Of a stretch of 64,000 bases of DNA, positions 37,074 to 44,675 are shown piece by piece. The stretch's first letter is position 1. Each line of letters opens with the position of its first letter. The notes beneath the pieces are model-generated. The model was given only the letters and a program-made list of their open reading frames with translations, had not been told where the DNA came from and ran no database searches. Origin of the DNA: Echinicola pacifica DSM 19836 (GTDB lineage Bacteria > Bacteroidota > Bacteroidia > Cytophagales > Cyclobacteriaceae); assembly GCF_000373245.1 (NCBI RefSeq), contig NZ_KB890757.1:62001-126000 (forward strand). Reading direction: 5' to 3'. The position numbers were made by a program, and so were the translations under genes.

Positions 37074-37788
37074 TCTTATTCTCAAGGAGATAAATGATTA
37101 TTTCAATCAACTGACCGGCTATCTTGTTATATCGGTTTTCCTCATTGCCCTAGGCTTGGTAGTCTGGGTTTTTCCTGATACTAGCGTATTGAATTATGGA
37201 TTTGCAGATTTGGAGGTATTGTTTAATTCTGGTCCTTATGTATTGATGTTTTTGGCTCCGGCCATTACCATGAAGATGCTAGCTGAGGAGCGGCGCTCCG
37301 GGACCTGGGAGCTGCTGGTGACGGCCCCAATCCGTCCTGTCCAGATTGTTTTTTCTAAATTCATAGCGTCATTTCTGGTCTTAATCCTGGCCTTGATTCC
37401 TACTTTGATTTATTATTATTCCATATATAAATTGGGCAGCCCTGAGGGCAATATAGATTCCGCAGGTTTCTTTGGGGCTTATGTTGGGATGCTGCTCATC
37501 GGAGGGGTTTTTACAGCGCTGGGGATCTTCAGTTCGGCAATAACCAAAAATCAGGTGAGTGCCTTTATTATTGCAGCTTTTCTATGCTTTGCAGCCTATT
37601 TTGGCTTCTCAGCATTGACCAGTTTATGGGAGCTTAGCCGTGGCGCATATCTGCTGGACAGCTTGAGCTTGTCTTTCCATTATGAGCAAATGAGCAGAGG
37701 CGTGATCAGCAGCGGAAATTTATATTATTTTATTGGTAGCATCATGCTATTGATTTTGTTGGCAACTATGATGATTAGAAAGCGATGA
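37066..37788 (+). CDS. gldF: Gliding-motility-type ABC transporter permease GldF
   Basis: A 240-residue membrane protein with about six hydrophobic segments and the ABC-2 permease block EERRSGTWELLVTAPIRPVQIVFSKF near residues 76-101. It is the membrane partner of GldA and GldG. Its ATG lies eight bases inside the gldA end, and its stop overlaps the gldG ATG (ATGA). Confidence 0.93.
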   Translation: MYSLILKEINDYFNQLTGYLVISVFLIALGLVVWVFPDTSVLNYGFADLEVLFNSGPYVLMFLAPAITMKMLAEERRSGTWELLVTAPIRPVQIVFSKFIASFLVLILALIPTLIYYYSIYKLGSPEGNIDSAGFFGAYVGMLLIGGVFTALGIFSSAITKNQVSAFIIAAFLCFAAYFGFSALTSLWELSRGAYLLDSLSLSFHYEQMSRGVISSGNLYYFIGSIMLLILLATMMIRKR

Positions 37789-39500
37789 AGGAGCTTGCAG
37801 CTGCCACAAAGAAGGTGAAAAGACAAAGCACCATGCGGATTTTGTTATCCTGTCTGGCGATTGTTTTGATATTTACCGCCTTAGAATTGCTCTTTCCTTT
37901 TCGGATCGACCTTACGGAGGAGAAGCGCTTTTCTTTGCACCCCGCCACCATTGAGGTATTGGAGAATTTGAAGAATCCACTGGAGGTAGAGCTGTTACTG
38001 ACAGGAGATCTCCCTGGTGGTATGAGGCGGTTTGAGCGGAGTATTGAGGAGATGGTACTTACTTTTGATGATTTTGCTGCGGTGCCTATTTCACTTCATA
38101 AGGTAGATCCGCTGTCTTTGGAGGAAGAGACGCAGGCGGAGTTTGTCCAATATATCGCAGATTTTGGCATAAATCCGACGAATTTATTTGCCTCAGAAAA
38201 TGGCAGTCAGACCTCTCGATTGATTTTTCCCGGCCTCCTGGTACGCAATGAAGAGTATGAAACTGGCGGCCTGCTGCTAAAAGGCGCAGGAGGTATGTCT
38301 CCGGATGAGATCTTAAATTTATCCATAGAAAATATTGAATATGAATTGATAAGGCTAATTCAGCGGCTGGAAGAAGATCAGAAGCCCGCGGTGGCGATGA
38401 TCACCAACCATGGGGAGTTTCAGGAAGACGAAGGATATGGTGTCGTGGAGGCACTGAGTGAGTTTGCTGAGGTGTATAAGGTGCCACTGCAGCAGGCGAA
38501 GTCCGTGCAGGATCTGATGACTTTTGACCTTATCATTGTGAGCAGCCCGAGGGAGGAGTATGAGGAGAGGGAGCTTTACCTGCTGGATCAGTACCTGATG
38601 AGAGGTGGACGCTTATTGGTGGCGCTGGATCCTATGGCGGTGGATATGGAAGCGGCGGCAGGAGAGGGCACGGTGGCATTGCCGTATCAGTCGGGATTAG
38701 AAAATTTATTGTTTAAATACGGCATTCGTATCAATCCTGACTTGGTTCAGGATATGAATTATGGCTACTACCCCGTAGTCGCTGGGGAGTTTGGGGATCA
38801 GCCGCAGATCGTTCCCTTGCCCTGGCCGTTTTATGTGATCGCGAGCGAGATGGCGCAGCATCCTATGGTCAAAGGTCTCGATCAGCTTCAGCTGAGATTT
38901 GTAAGCTCTCTGGACACGGTAAAGGCTGAAGGACTGACTAGGACAGCCTTGGTTTATAGCGGTCAGTACAGTCGGCTATTATCGCCGCCAGTGCCGGTCG
39001 CTTTTCGGGAGATGTCACAGGAGCCTGATGTCAACCAGTTTAACCGGAAGCATCTGCCTTTGGCCTATTTGATGGAGGGAAAATTTACCTCTTTATTTCA
39101 AAATCGCTTCTTGCCAGCTCCATTTGAGAAGGACACGGCCTTTCGGGATACTGGCGATGCTGGTGCGGTAGTGGTCGTGGGAGATGGCGATTGGCTGCAG
39201 GGAAGGCTAGATGTACAAACCGGGGAGCCTATGCCTTTGGGGAAAGACCCGTTTTCTGAGGAAACTTATGGCAACAGGGAGTTTTTGATCAATGCGGTAA
39301 ACTATCTTATTGACCCCGATGGGATCATGGCCACCCGAAATAAGGTCCTTAAGATTCGACCATTGGACCAAAAGGAGGTTTTGGAAGATCGTACGTATTG
39401 GCAGTTATTTAATGTAGTGCTTCCGATTCTTATAGTGCTTGCCTTTGGAGGAATAAAAATAATCATTCGGAATTATAAGTATAGTCGGCCCAGGCTTTGA
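37785..39500 (+). CDS. gldG: Gliding-motility-associated ABC transporter protein GldG
   Basis: The 571-residue protein has an N-terminal membrane segment (about residues 19-36) and a C-terminal one (about 540-560), with a large soluble domain between, as in GldG. The soluble part includes VAMITNHGEFQEDEGYG and RGGRLLVALDPMAVD segments typical of the family. It completes the GldAFG transporter. An ATGA overlap joins it to gldF. A 297-base gap with no clear gene follows before dnaN. Confidence 0.93.
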   Translation: MKELAAATKKVKRQSTMRILLSCLAIVLIFTALELLFPFRIDLTEEKRFSLHPATIEVLENLKNPLEVELLLTGDLPGGMRRFERSIEEMVLTFDDFAAVPISLHKVDPLSLEEETQAEFVQYIADFGINPTNLFASENGSQTSRLIFPGLLVRNEEYETGGLLLKGAGGMSPDEILNLSIENIEYELIRLIQRLEEDQKPAVAMITNHGEFQEDEGYGVVEALSEFAEVYKVPLQQAKSVQDLMTFDLIIVSSPREEYEERELYLLDQYLMRGGRLLVALDPMAVDMEAAAGEGTVALPYQSGLENLLFKYGIRINPDLVQDMNYGYYPVVAGEFGDQPQIVPLPWPFYVIASEMAQHPMVKGLDQLQLRFVSSLDTVKAEGLTRTALVYSGQYSRLLSPPVPVAFREMSQEPDVNQFNRKHLPLAYLMEGKFTSLFQNRFLPAPFEKDTAFRDTGDAGAVVVVGDGDWLQGRLDVQTGEPMPLGKDPFSEETYGNREFLINAVNYLIDPDGIMATRNKVLKIRPLDQKEVLEDRTYWQLFNVVLPILIVLAFGGIKIIIRNYKYSRPRL

Positions 39501-39797
39501 TGAGGCAGAGGGAATTCGAGGAATCAGGATATTTTTTTTGGGAGAAATCCCCAGCGCTTACAGTCTTTTATGATTTTATTTATAAATTTACCCTGTTGAA
39601 AACTTATTGGGCGTAAAGCCTTGGTCAAAAGCCTTGAATTGTGTTTATTGGTTAGAATAAAACAGACACAATTCATTTTTATTCAACATATAATTAATTA
39701 AAATCGAGTAATACCGCAATGCTTGGTGGAGGTAGCTTTTTTTGAAGGTTCTCTGGATTTGCGGAATTATTAAGCCATTTATAAATAAATCGAACAC

Positions 39798-40922
39798 ATG
39801 AAATTTATTGTTTCTTCTTCTGCTCTTTTGAAGCAACTTTCTGGAATCAATGGAGTGGTTACTACCAATCCGGTGGTGCCGATATTAGAAAACTTTCTAT
39901 TTGAAATTAAGGAAGGCAAGCTGACAGTAACCGCATCTGATCTGCAGACATCGATGATGACTGAAATAGATGTAGAGGCCAAAGAAGATGGCAATATTGC
40001 TGTACCCGCCAGGATTTTGATGGAGACATTGAAGAATCTTCCGGAGCAGCCTGTTACTTTTAGTATCGACCATGATACTTACAGTGTTGAGATCAGCTCA
40101 GATAATGGTAGATATAAATTGGCCGGCGAAAATGCCACTGATTTCCCTAAAATCCCATCTGTAGAAAATGCCAGTTCCGTGGATATGTCCACCGATGTGC
40201 TGTCTAGCGCTATCAACAATACCATCTTTGCCACTAGCAATGATGAGCTTAGACCTGCCATGACTGGGGTATATATCAATCTAAGCAGTACCAATACGAC
40301 TTTCGTAGCGACAGACGGTCACCGTCTTATTCGCTATAGAAGAGTGGATATCGCCGCAGGTGAAGCTGCTAGTATTATCGTTCCTCGTAAGGCCCTAAAC
40401 CTATTGAAGTCTACCTTGCCTTCTGACAATGTGCCAGTTACAGTGGAATTTAATAATTCTAATGCCTATTTTAAATTTGGCAATATCCAGATGATCTGCC
40501 GATTGATCGATGAGAGGTATCCAGATTATGAGAATGTGATTCCGGTGGACAATGAAAATAATATGAGCATTGACCGAGTGGAATTTTTGAGCTCCTTGAA
40601 AAGAATCGCCATTTATGCCAATAAAACCACGCACCAGGTGAGGTTGAAATTGACTGGTAGCGAACTTCAAATCTCCGCAGAGGATCTTGACTTCTCCAAT
40701 GAAGCCAACGAAAGATTGTCTTGCGAGCATGATGGAGAGGACATCGAAATCGGATTCAACGCTAAGTTCCTTGTGGAAATGCTGAATAACCTTTCATGCA
40801 AAGAGGTTACTCTTAAATTTAGCGCTCCTAATAGAGCTGGACTTATTGTACCAAGTGACATTTCTGAGAATGAGGATATCCTGATGCTAGTGATGCCAGT
40901 AATGCTCAATAATTACGTATAA
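39798..40922 (+). CDS. dnaN: DNA polymerase III beta sliding clamp
   Basis: The replication processivity clamp, 374 residues, with the three repeated clamp domains expected for DnaN. Recognisable segments are the N-terminal MKFIVSSSALLKQLSGINGVV, the ATDGHRLIRYRR block near residue 175, and the C-terminal LMPVMLNNYV. It is not next to dnaA, recF or gyrB here, and there is no cluster of DnaA boxes, so this is not an obvious origin region. A strong terminator follows. Confidence 0.97.
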   Translation: MKFIVSSSALLKQLSGINGVVTTNPVVPILENFLFEIKEGKLTVTASDLQTSMMTEIDVEAKEDGNIAVPARILMETLKNLPEQPVTFSIDHDTYSVEISSDNGRYKLAGENATDFPKIPSVENASSVDMSTDVLSSAINNTIFATSNDELRPAMTGVYINLSSTNTTFVATDGHRLIRYRRVDIAAGEAASIIVPRKALNLLKSTLPSDNVPVTVEFNNSNAYFKFGNIQMICRLIDERYPDYENVIPVDNENNMSIDRVEFLSSLKRIAIYANKTTHQVRLKLTGSELQISAEDLDFSNEANERLSCEHDGEDIEIGFNAKFLVEMLNNLSCKEVTLKFSAPNRAGLIVPSDISENEDILMLVMPVMLNNYV

Positions 40923-40948
40923 GAAATAATAGTTCTTTTGAATAGAAG

Positions 40949-40978
40949 GCCCTGGAAATCATTTCCAGGGCTTTTTTT
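40949..40978 (+). terminator. Rho-independent terminator after dnaN
   Basis: GCCCTGGAAA paired with TTTCCAGGGC around a 3-base loop, followed by seven T residues, 26 bases after the dnaN stop. Confidence 0.95.
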
Positions 40979-41409
40979 ATGCTTTTTTTTCGCTCATGGA
41001 CGGCCTTATAATCCTTATTTTGTCAATATCCCCTTAATTTTAAACCCTATTTTTAGTCCAAAGCCACTCGGGTATTTAGGTGGAGCACTGGCGGTGCTTG
41101 CTATATAAGAAGGTAATTATAGGCTCATCTGGAAGCCAAAGCATCGATTTTAATAGAATTCCTGTTGCTAATCTGCGAGGCCTAGAGCATTTGGTAGCTC
41201 CTATTCGGGTAGCAATCTTTTCTACTGTTTCGTAATAAACCCCTGTTTTCAGGTTCAATTTTATGTTTTGGTAACATAGGGGTAAACTATAACGTACTGA
41301 TTAATAGAGTTTATAGTATTTTTTGATTCAAATTACTATTTTTGTTTTTCTTAATGTTAACAAATTGTTAACTTGATAATATTCAATTAATATAAATCAG
41401 AAAGGAGGG
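40979..41409. other. Gene-free region upstream of the transglutaminase-like gene
   Basis: No ORF I can support. The right part contains TATTTTTG (41337-41344), an exact TAnnTTTG box, then the 17-bp palindrome at 41356-41372 and an unusually strong Shine-Dalgarno sequence, AAAGGAGGG, at 41401-41409. The left part (41000-41280) shows only short imperfect repeats. Confidence 0.55.
41356..41372. promoter_or_regulatory. Perfect 17-bp palindrome at the transglutaminase-like gene promoter
   Basis: GTTAACAA and TTGTTAAC flank one central base. It starts 12 bases after the exact -7 box, that is, over the likely transcription start, which fits a repressor operator. The bound protein is unknown. Confidence 0.55.
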
Positions 41410-42213
41410 ATGATGAAGAAATTATGGATACTTATTGCATTGGTAGGTGTAGTGTTCTTGGTCAATGCTCAGGATGAAGAAGAGGTGGTATTTGAAACCA
41501 CACGTGAAGAGCAATTGTTCAAGGACTCCTCTCATCCTTTAAATCAGCTCGTGGCCTTGCATGCAAGATCAGAGGCTGATTTGGCTGTTTTGGATAAGCT
41601 AGTGGATAAGCTTGATAAAAGCGCAAAGAAGAAAAAATTTACTGAATGGTTTTTGGCGGAGGTATTTTATAAATCCCATCAATATGCCTTGAAGGATTAT
41701 CAGCGGCATAGCACCTTCAATGATCTGTTGGAGGAAGGGAAATATGATTGCGTCAGCGGCTCCGCTTTATTCGCTTATTTCCTGGATAGGTATGAGTTTA
41801 ACTATGAAATTATAGAAACGGACTTTCATGTATTCGTACTGGTGCACCAGGACGATAAGACTTATGTCATGGAAAGTACCGAGCCTCGTGCTGGATTGAT
41901 TACTGATCAGGCGAGCGTCAAAGAGTATATAGGAAATTTCCTTCCTGCCTCAGGGATTAAGAAGTCCAAGGCGGCTTCCGAACTAGCAGGAATAAAACAC
42001 AATGAGGGCAATACCATTTACTCCTCCATAAATCTGAAGCAGCTTGCTGGATTGCAGTATTATAATGATGCTGTATTTCACTTCAACGAAGGGGATGTGG
42101 AGACCGCCAAACGTCAGCTATACAAAGCCAAGCAAATCTATGCGGTGGAGCGTGTACTGGCCTTGGATGAATACCTCAATGGTGAGGAGAAAAAGAGCTT
42201 AGCAAGGAGATGA
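41410..42213 (+). CDS. Secreted transglutaminase-like (papain-fold) protein of unknown function
   Basis: The 267-residue product has a signal peptide ending near LVNAQD. Its central region reads KYDCVSGSALFAYFLDRY...DFHVFVLV...YVMESTEP. This has the Cys, His and acidic order of a transglutaminase-like cysteine fold (Cys114, His140, Glu155), with Glu in the place usually held by Asp. A C-terminal segment resembles a tetratricopeptide helix pair (YYNDAVFHFNEGDVETAKRQLYKAKQIY). Activity is possible but unproved; it may be a peptidase or a non-catalytic binder. The GGAGG-type ribosome site is only one base from the first ATG and four from the second (41413), so translation may start at the second. 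Confidence 0.7.
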   Translation: MMKKLWILIALVGVVFLVNAQDEEEVVFETTREEQLFKDSSHPLNQLVALHARSEADLAVLDKLVDKLDKSAKKKKFTEWFLAEVFYKSHQYALKDYQRHSTFNDLLEEGKYDCVSGSALFAYFLDRYEFNYEIIETDFHVFVLVHQDDKTYVMESTEPRAGLITDQASVKEYIGNFLPASGIKKSKAASELAGIKHNEGNTIYSSINLKQLAGLQYYNDAVFHFNEGDVETAKRQLYKAKQIYAVERVLALDEYLNGEEKKSLARR

Positions 42214-42264
42214 TTTTTTTGGTTTCTATTCGCTGAAAGTTAGAAGCCCATCACTGAAAGTGCA

Positions 42265-42291
42265 AAAGGCCGATGAAATTCATCGGCCTTT
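42265..42291. terminator. Terminator between convergent genes
   Basis: A perfect 13-bp inverted repeat, AAAGGCCGATGAA with TTCATCGGCCTTT, around one base. The outer A/T ends give each direction a short T tail, which suits the convergent transglutaminase-like and murA genes. Confidence 0.88.
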
Positions 42292-42311
42292 GCTTTATAA
42301 TGGTTTTTATA

Positions 42312-43619
42312 CTAATCGATCCTGACGATGTCTGCTCCAAGAGCATTCAGTCTCTGGTCGATATATTGATATCCTCGATCGATCTGTTCCACATTGTCTA
42401 TGACGGAGGTACCTTCAGCAGATAAGGCTGCTATCAGTAAGGAAACTCCTGCACGGATATCTGGTGAGGTCATACGGATACCTTTCAGTGGGTATTTGCG
42501 ATCAAGACCGATGACTGTGGCACGGTGTGGGTCGCAGAGGATGATCTGTGCACCCATATCGATAAGTTTATCCACGAAGAATAGGCGGCTTTCGAACATC
42601 TTTTGATGGACCAGTACGGTGCCCTTGGCCTGCGTGGCCGTCACTAATACGATGCTCAGGAGATCAGGAGTGAAGCCTGGCCAAATGGCGTCCGCCACGG
42701 TCAGGATGGACCCATCGATGAAGGTTTCTATTTCATAGTGCTTTTGGGCAGGGATATGAATGTCATCCCCTCTAAACTCCAATTTGATTCCCATCCTGCG
42801 GAAGGTATCAGGGATGATCCCTAGTCGGTGAATCTGAGCATCCTTGATGGTGATTTCGGATTGAGTCATGGCGGCGAGGCCGATGAATGATCCGATTTCA
42901 ATCATGTCAGGAAGCAGGGTATGTTCTGTACCACCCAGTTTCTTCACCCCTTCGATATGGAGGAGATTAGAGCCTACGCCAGTGATCTTTGCTCCCATAC
43001 GGTTCAGCATATCGCATAGCTGCTGTAAGTAAGGCTCGCAAGCGGCGTTATAGATGGTGGTCTTGCCTTCTGCCATTACTGCCGCCATTAGGATATTGGC
43101 TGTGCCGGTGACAGAGGCTTCGTCTAGCAGCATATAAGTGCCTTTTAGCGCGTTTCCATCTATATTGTAGATCTCTCTTTTGGTGTCATAATGAAATTTG
43201 GCTCCCAGGCTTTGGAAACCTATAAAGTGCGTATCGAGCCTTCTACGTCCGATTTTGTCGCCTCCCGGTTTGGAGATTTTACCTGTGCCAAAGCGTGCTA
43301 AAAGTGGGCCTAAAAGCATCACTGAGCCTCTTAATGCGGAAGCCTTGGTCAGAAATTTATCAGAATCCATATACTCCAAGTCGATCTTGGCAGCTTTGAA
43401 TTGATAGCTTTCAGGGCCGATTTTATTGACCTCTACACCCATATCGGCCAGGAGCTCTATGAGCTTATTGACGTCTCGGATATTGGGGATCTTATTGATC
43501 GTGACCGTTTCTTCTGTGAGCAATACGGCGCAAAGAATCTGTAGCGCTTCATTTTTAGCGCCTTGAGGGGTGATTTCGCCTTTAAGTTTCAATCCCCCTT
43601 TTACTCTAAATGAGGACAT
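42312..43619 (-). CDS. murA: UDP-N-acetylglucosamine 1-carboxyvinyltransferase MurA, Asp active-site variant
   Basis: First committed enzyme of peptidoglycan synthesis; it adds enolpyruvate to UDP-GlcNAc. The 435-residue protein has the N-terminal AKNEALQIL block with its catalytic lysine, and the central loop PGGDKIGRRRLDTH at about 118-131. In E. coli MurA this loop holds Cys115, the residue alkylated by fosfomycin. Here the position is Asp121 (codon 43257-43259). Cys-to-Asp MurA enzymes are active and fosfomycin insensitive. The ATG overlaps the DUF4290 stop as TAATG. Confidence 0.96.
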   Translation of the reverse strand: MSSFRVKGGLKLKGEITPQGAKNEALQILCAVLLTEETVTINKIPNIRDVNKLIELLADMGVEVNKIGPESYQFKAAKIDLEYMDSDKFLTKASALRGSVMLLGPLLARFGTGKISKPGGDKIGRRRLDTHFIGFQSLGAKFHYDTKREIYNIDGNALKGTYMLLDEASVTGTANILMAAVMAEGKTTIYNAACEPYLQQLCDMLNRMGAKITGVGSNLLHIEGVKKLGGTEHTLLPDMIEIGSFIGLAAMTQSEITIKDAQIHRLGIIPDTFRRMGIKLEFRGDDIHIPAQKHYEIETFIDGSILTVADAIWPGFTPDLLSIVLVTATQAKGTVLVHQKMFESRLFFVDKLIDMGAQIILCDPHRATVIGLDRKYPLKGIRMTSPDIRAGVSLLIAALSAEGTSVIDNVEQIDRGYQYIDQRLNALGADIVRID

Positions 43620-44302
43620 TAATTTCTGCGTTTTTTATAGTTACCGCCGTTATTTCTCTTCTTATTAGTATTGTTATTACTATTGCTGCGTCTTCCCGAG
43701 CCATTATTTGTGCTGGTAGGCTCTGGCCCTGCAGGCTTGAAGTCCCTGCGGGTGCTGCTTTCAAATAGTCCATTTTCTCGTACTTTCTCCAGGTCGATAT
43801 GGAGCTTGCCTTTGGAGAGGCTCTTGATATCATCCAAGATGATGGCGTCATCGAAGTTCTCCCTGTTCCATGTCGTATGGAAGCTTCTCATCAGCTGGCC
43901 GATATAGATAATGGCAATTTCCTGATCTTCATCGTCCTCGATTTCTACCGCTCTTTCGATAAGTTTTTCGATATTCCTTCCGTAATGCTTGAATTTTACT
44001 TCGCCTTCAGGATATCCGATCAGCTGTGGTCTCTTACCTAATAGCTCCTTTTCGGGCATTGGAAAGGGACTGTCCACATCCAGCTGGAAGTCAGACATGA
44101 TGAATAAGTCGTCCCATAGCTTCTGATCATTCTCAGCCTTAAGCTGGGGATTTAGTTGTTTCATTAGCTCCACCAAGGTGTAAGATTGCTCGGTGCGCTT
44201 TGCCTTATCAGGAAGCTGAGTAACGTGATCGACTAGCTTCTGAATATTTTTTCCGTATTCTTTCAAAATTACTGAGTTTTTTTGCTGTTCTATTTCTTCC
44301 AT
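43619..44302 (-). CDS. DUF4290 protein
   Basis: A 227-residue protein of the Bacteroidetes DUF4290 family, whose members are normally encoded directly before murA. The body is helical and charged. The last 35 residues are low-complexity and very basic, rich in Asn, Arg, Lys and Gly, and could bind nucleic acid or anionic polymer. There is no signal peptide. Conservation of the pairing and the one-base overlap suggest a role linked to MurA or early cell wall synthesis, but no function is known to me. Confidence 0.88.
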   Translation of the reverse strand: MEEIEQQKNSVILKEYGKNIQKLVDHVTQLPDKAKRTEQSYTLVELMKQLNPQLKAENDQKLWDDLFIMSDFQLDVDSPFPMPEKELLGKRPQLIGYPEGEVKFKHYGRNIEKLIERAVEIEDDEDQEIAIIYIGQLMRSFHTTWNRENFDDAIILDDIKSLSKGKLHIDLEKVRENGLFESSTRRDFKPAGPEPTSTNNGSGRRSNSNNNTNKKRNNGGNYKKRRN

Positions 44303-44675
44303 ACTTAGGCCTCAGTTTGGTGACAATTACTTCAAGTTACGAAATAATGTCATTATTTGAGGCCTTGATTGGTACTTAAATGTATGCTTAGGCAGACTTT
44401 GTTATTCCTGCTATAAGATGCTTGATTAATTTGTGGGTTTTGCAGCGTTTCTATATGCGAAACCTATAAGAGACCATCGGATATAAAGCCGAACTCCTTT
44501 ACTGTCTGTTAATTTATTCTTCAGTTTTCCTTCGGACCACATATGCTAAGTTCCTGATTGGGACTCCTATTATGCATCCATTCATGATTCCCGATACAAG
44601 ATCCACACAATATATATATAGTGGATAAAGAGGCGTCTGGGTAAAATATCGCCTGAGGTTAAGGGAATTTTATCT
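44303..44675. other. Gene-free region between the helicase and DUF4290-murA operons
   Basis: About 370 bases with no gene I can support. The left part carries the AGGCCTCA (44306-44313) and TGAGGCCT inverted pair, which encloses the 17-bp palindrome. The rest, to 44675, shows an (AT)n-like run around 44611-44621 and no clear terminator for the helicase gene. Confidence 0.5.
44342..44358. promoter_or_regulatory. Perfect 17-bp palindrome upstream of DUF4290-murA
   Basis: AAATAATG and CATTATTT flank one T. It is 40 bases upstream of the DUF4290 ATG, inside a longer AGGCCTCA/TGAGGCCT inverted repeat. The position and symmetry suggest a dimeric regulator site. Confidence 0.5.

Noticed and set aside
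44608-44624. (AT)n-like run that could be a simple repeat or slippage site
   Set aside because: Only about five dinucleotide units in an intergenic region; too short to claim a function.
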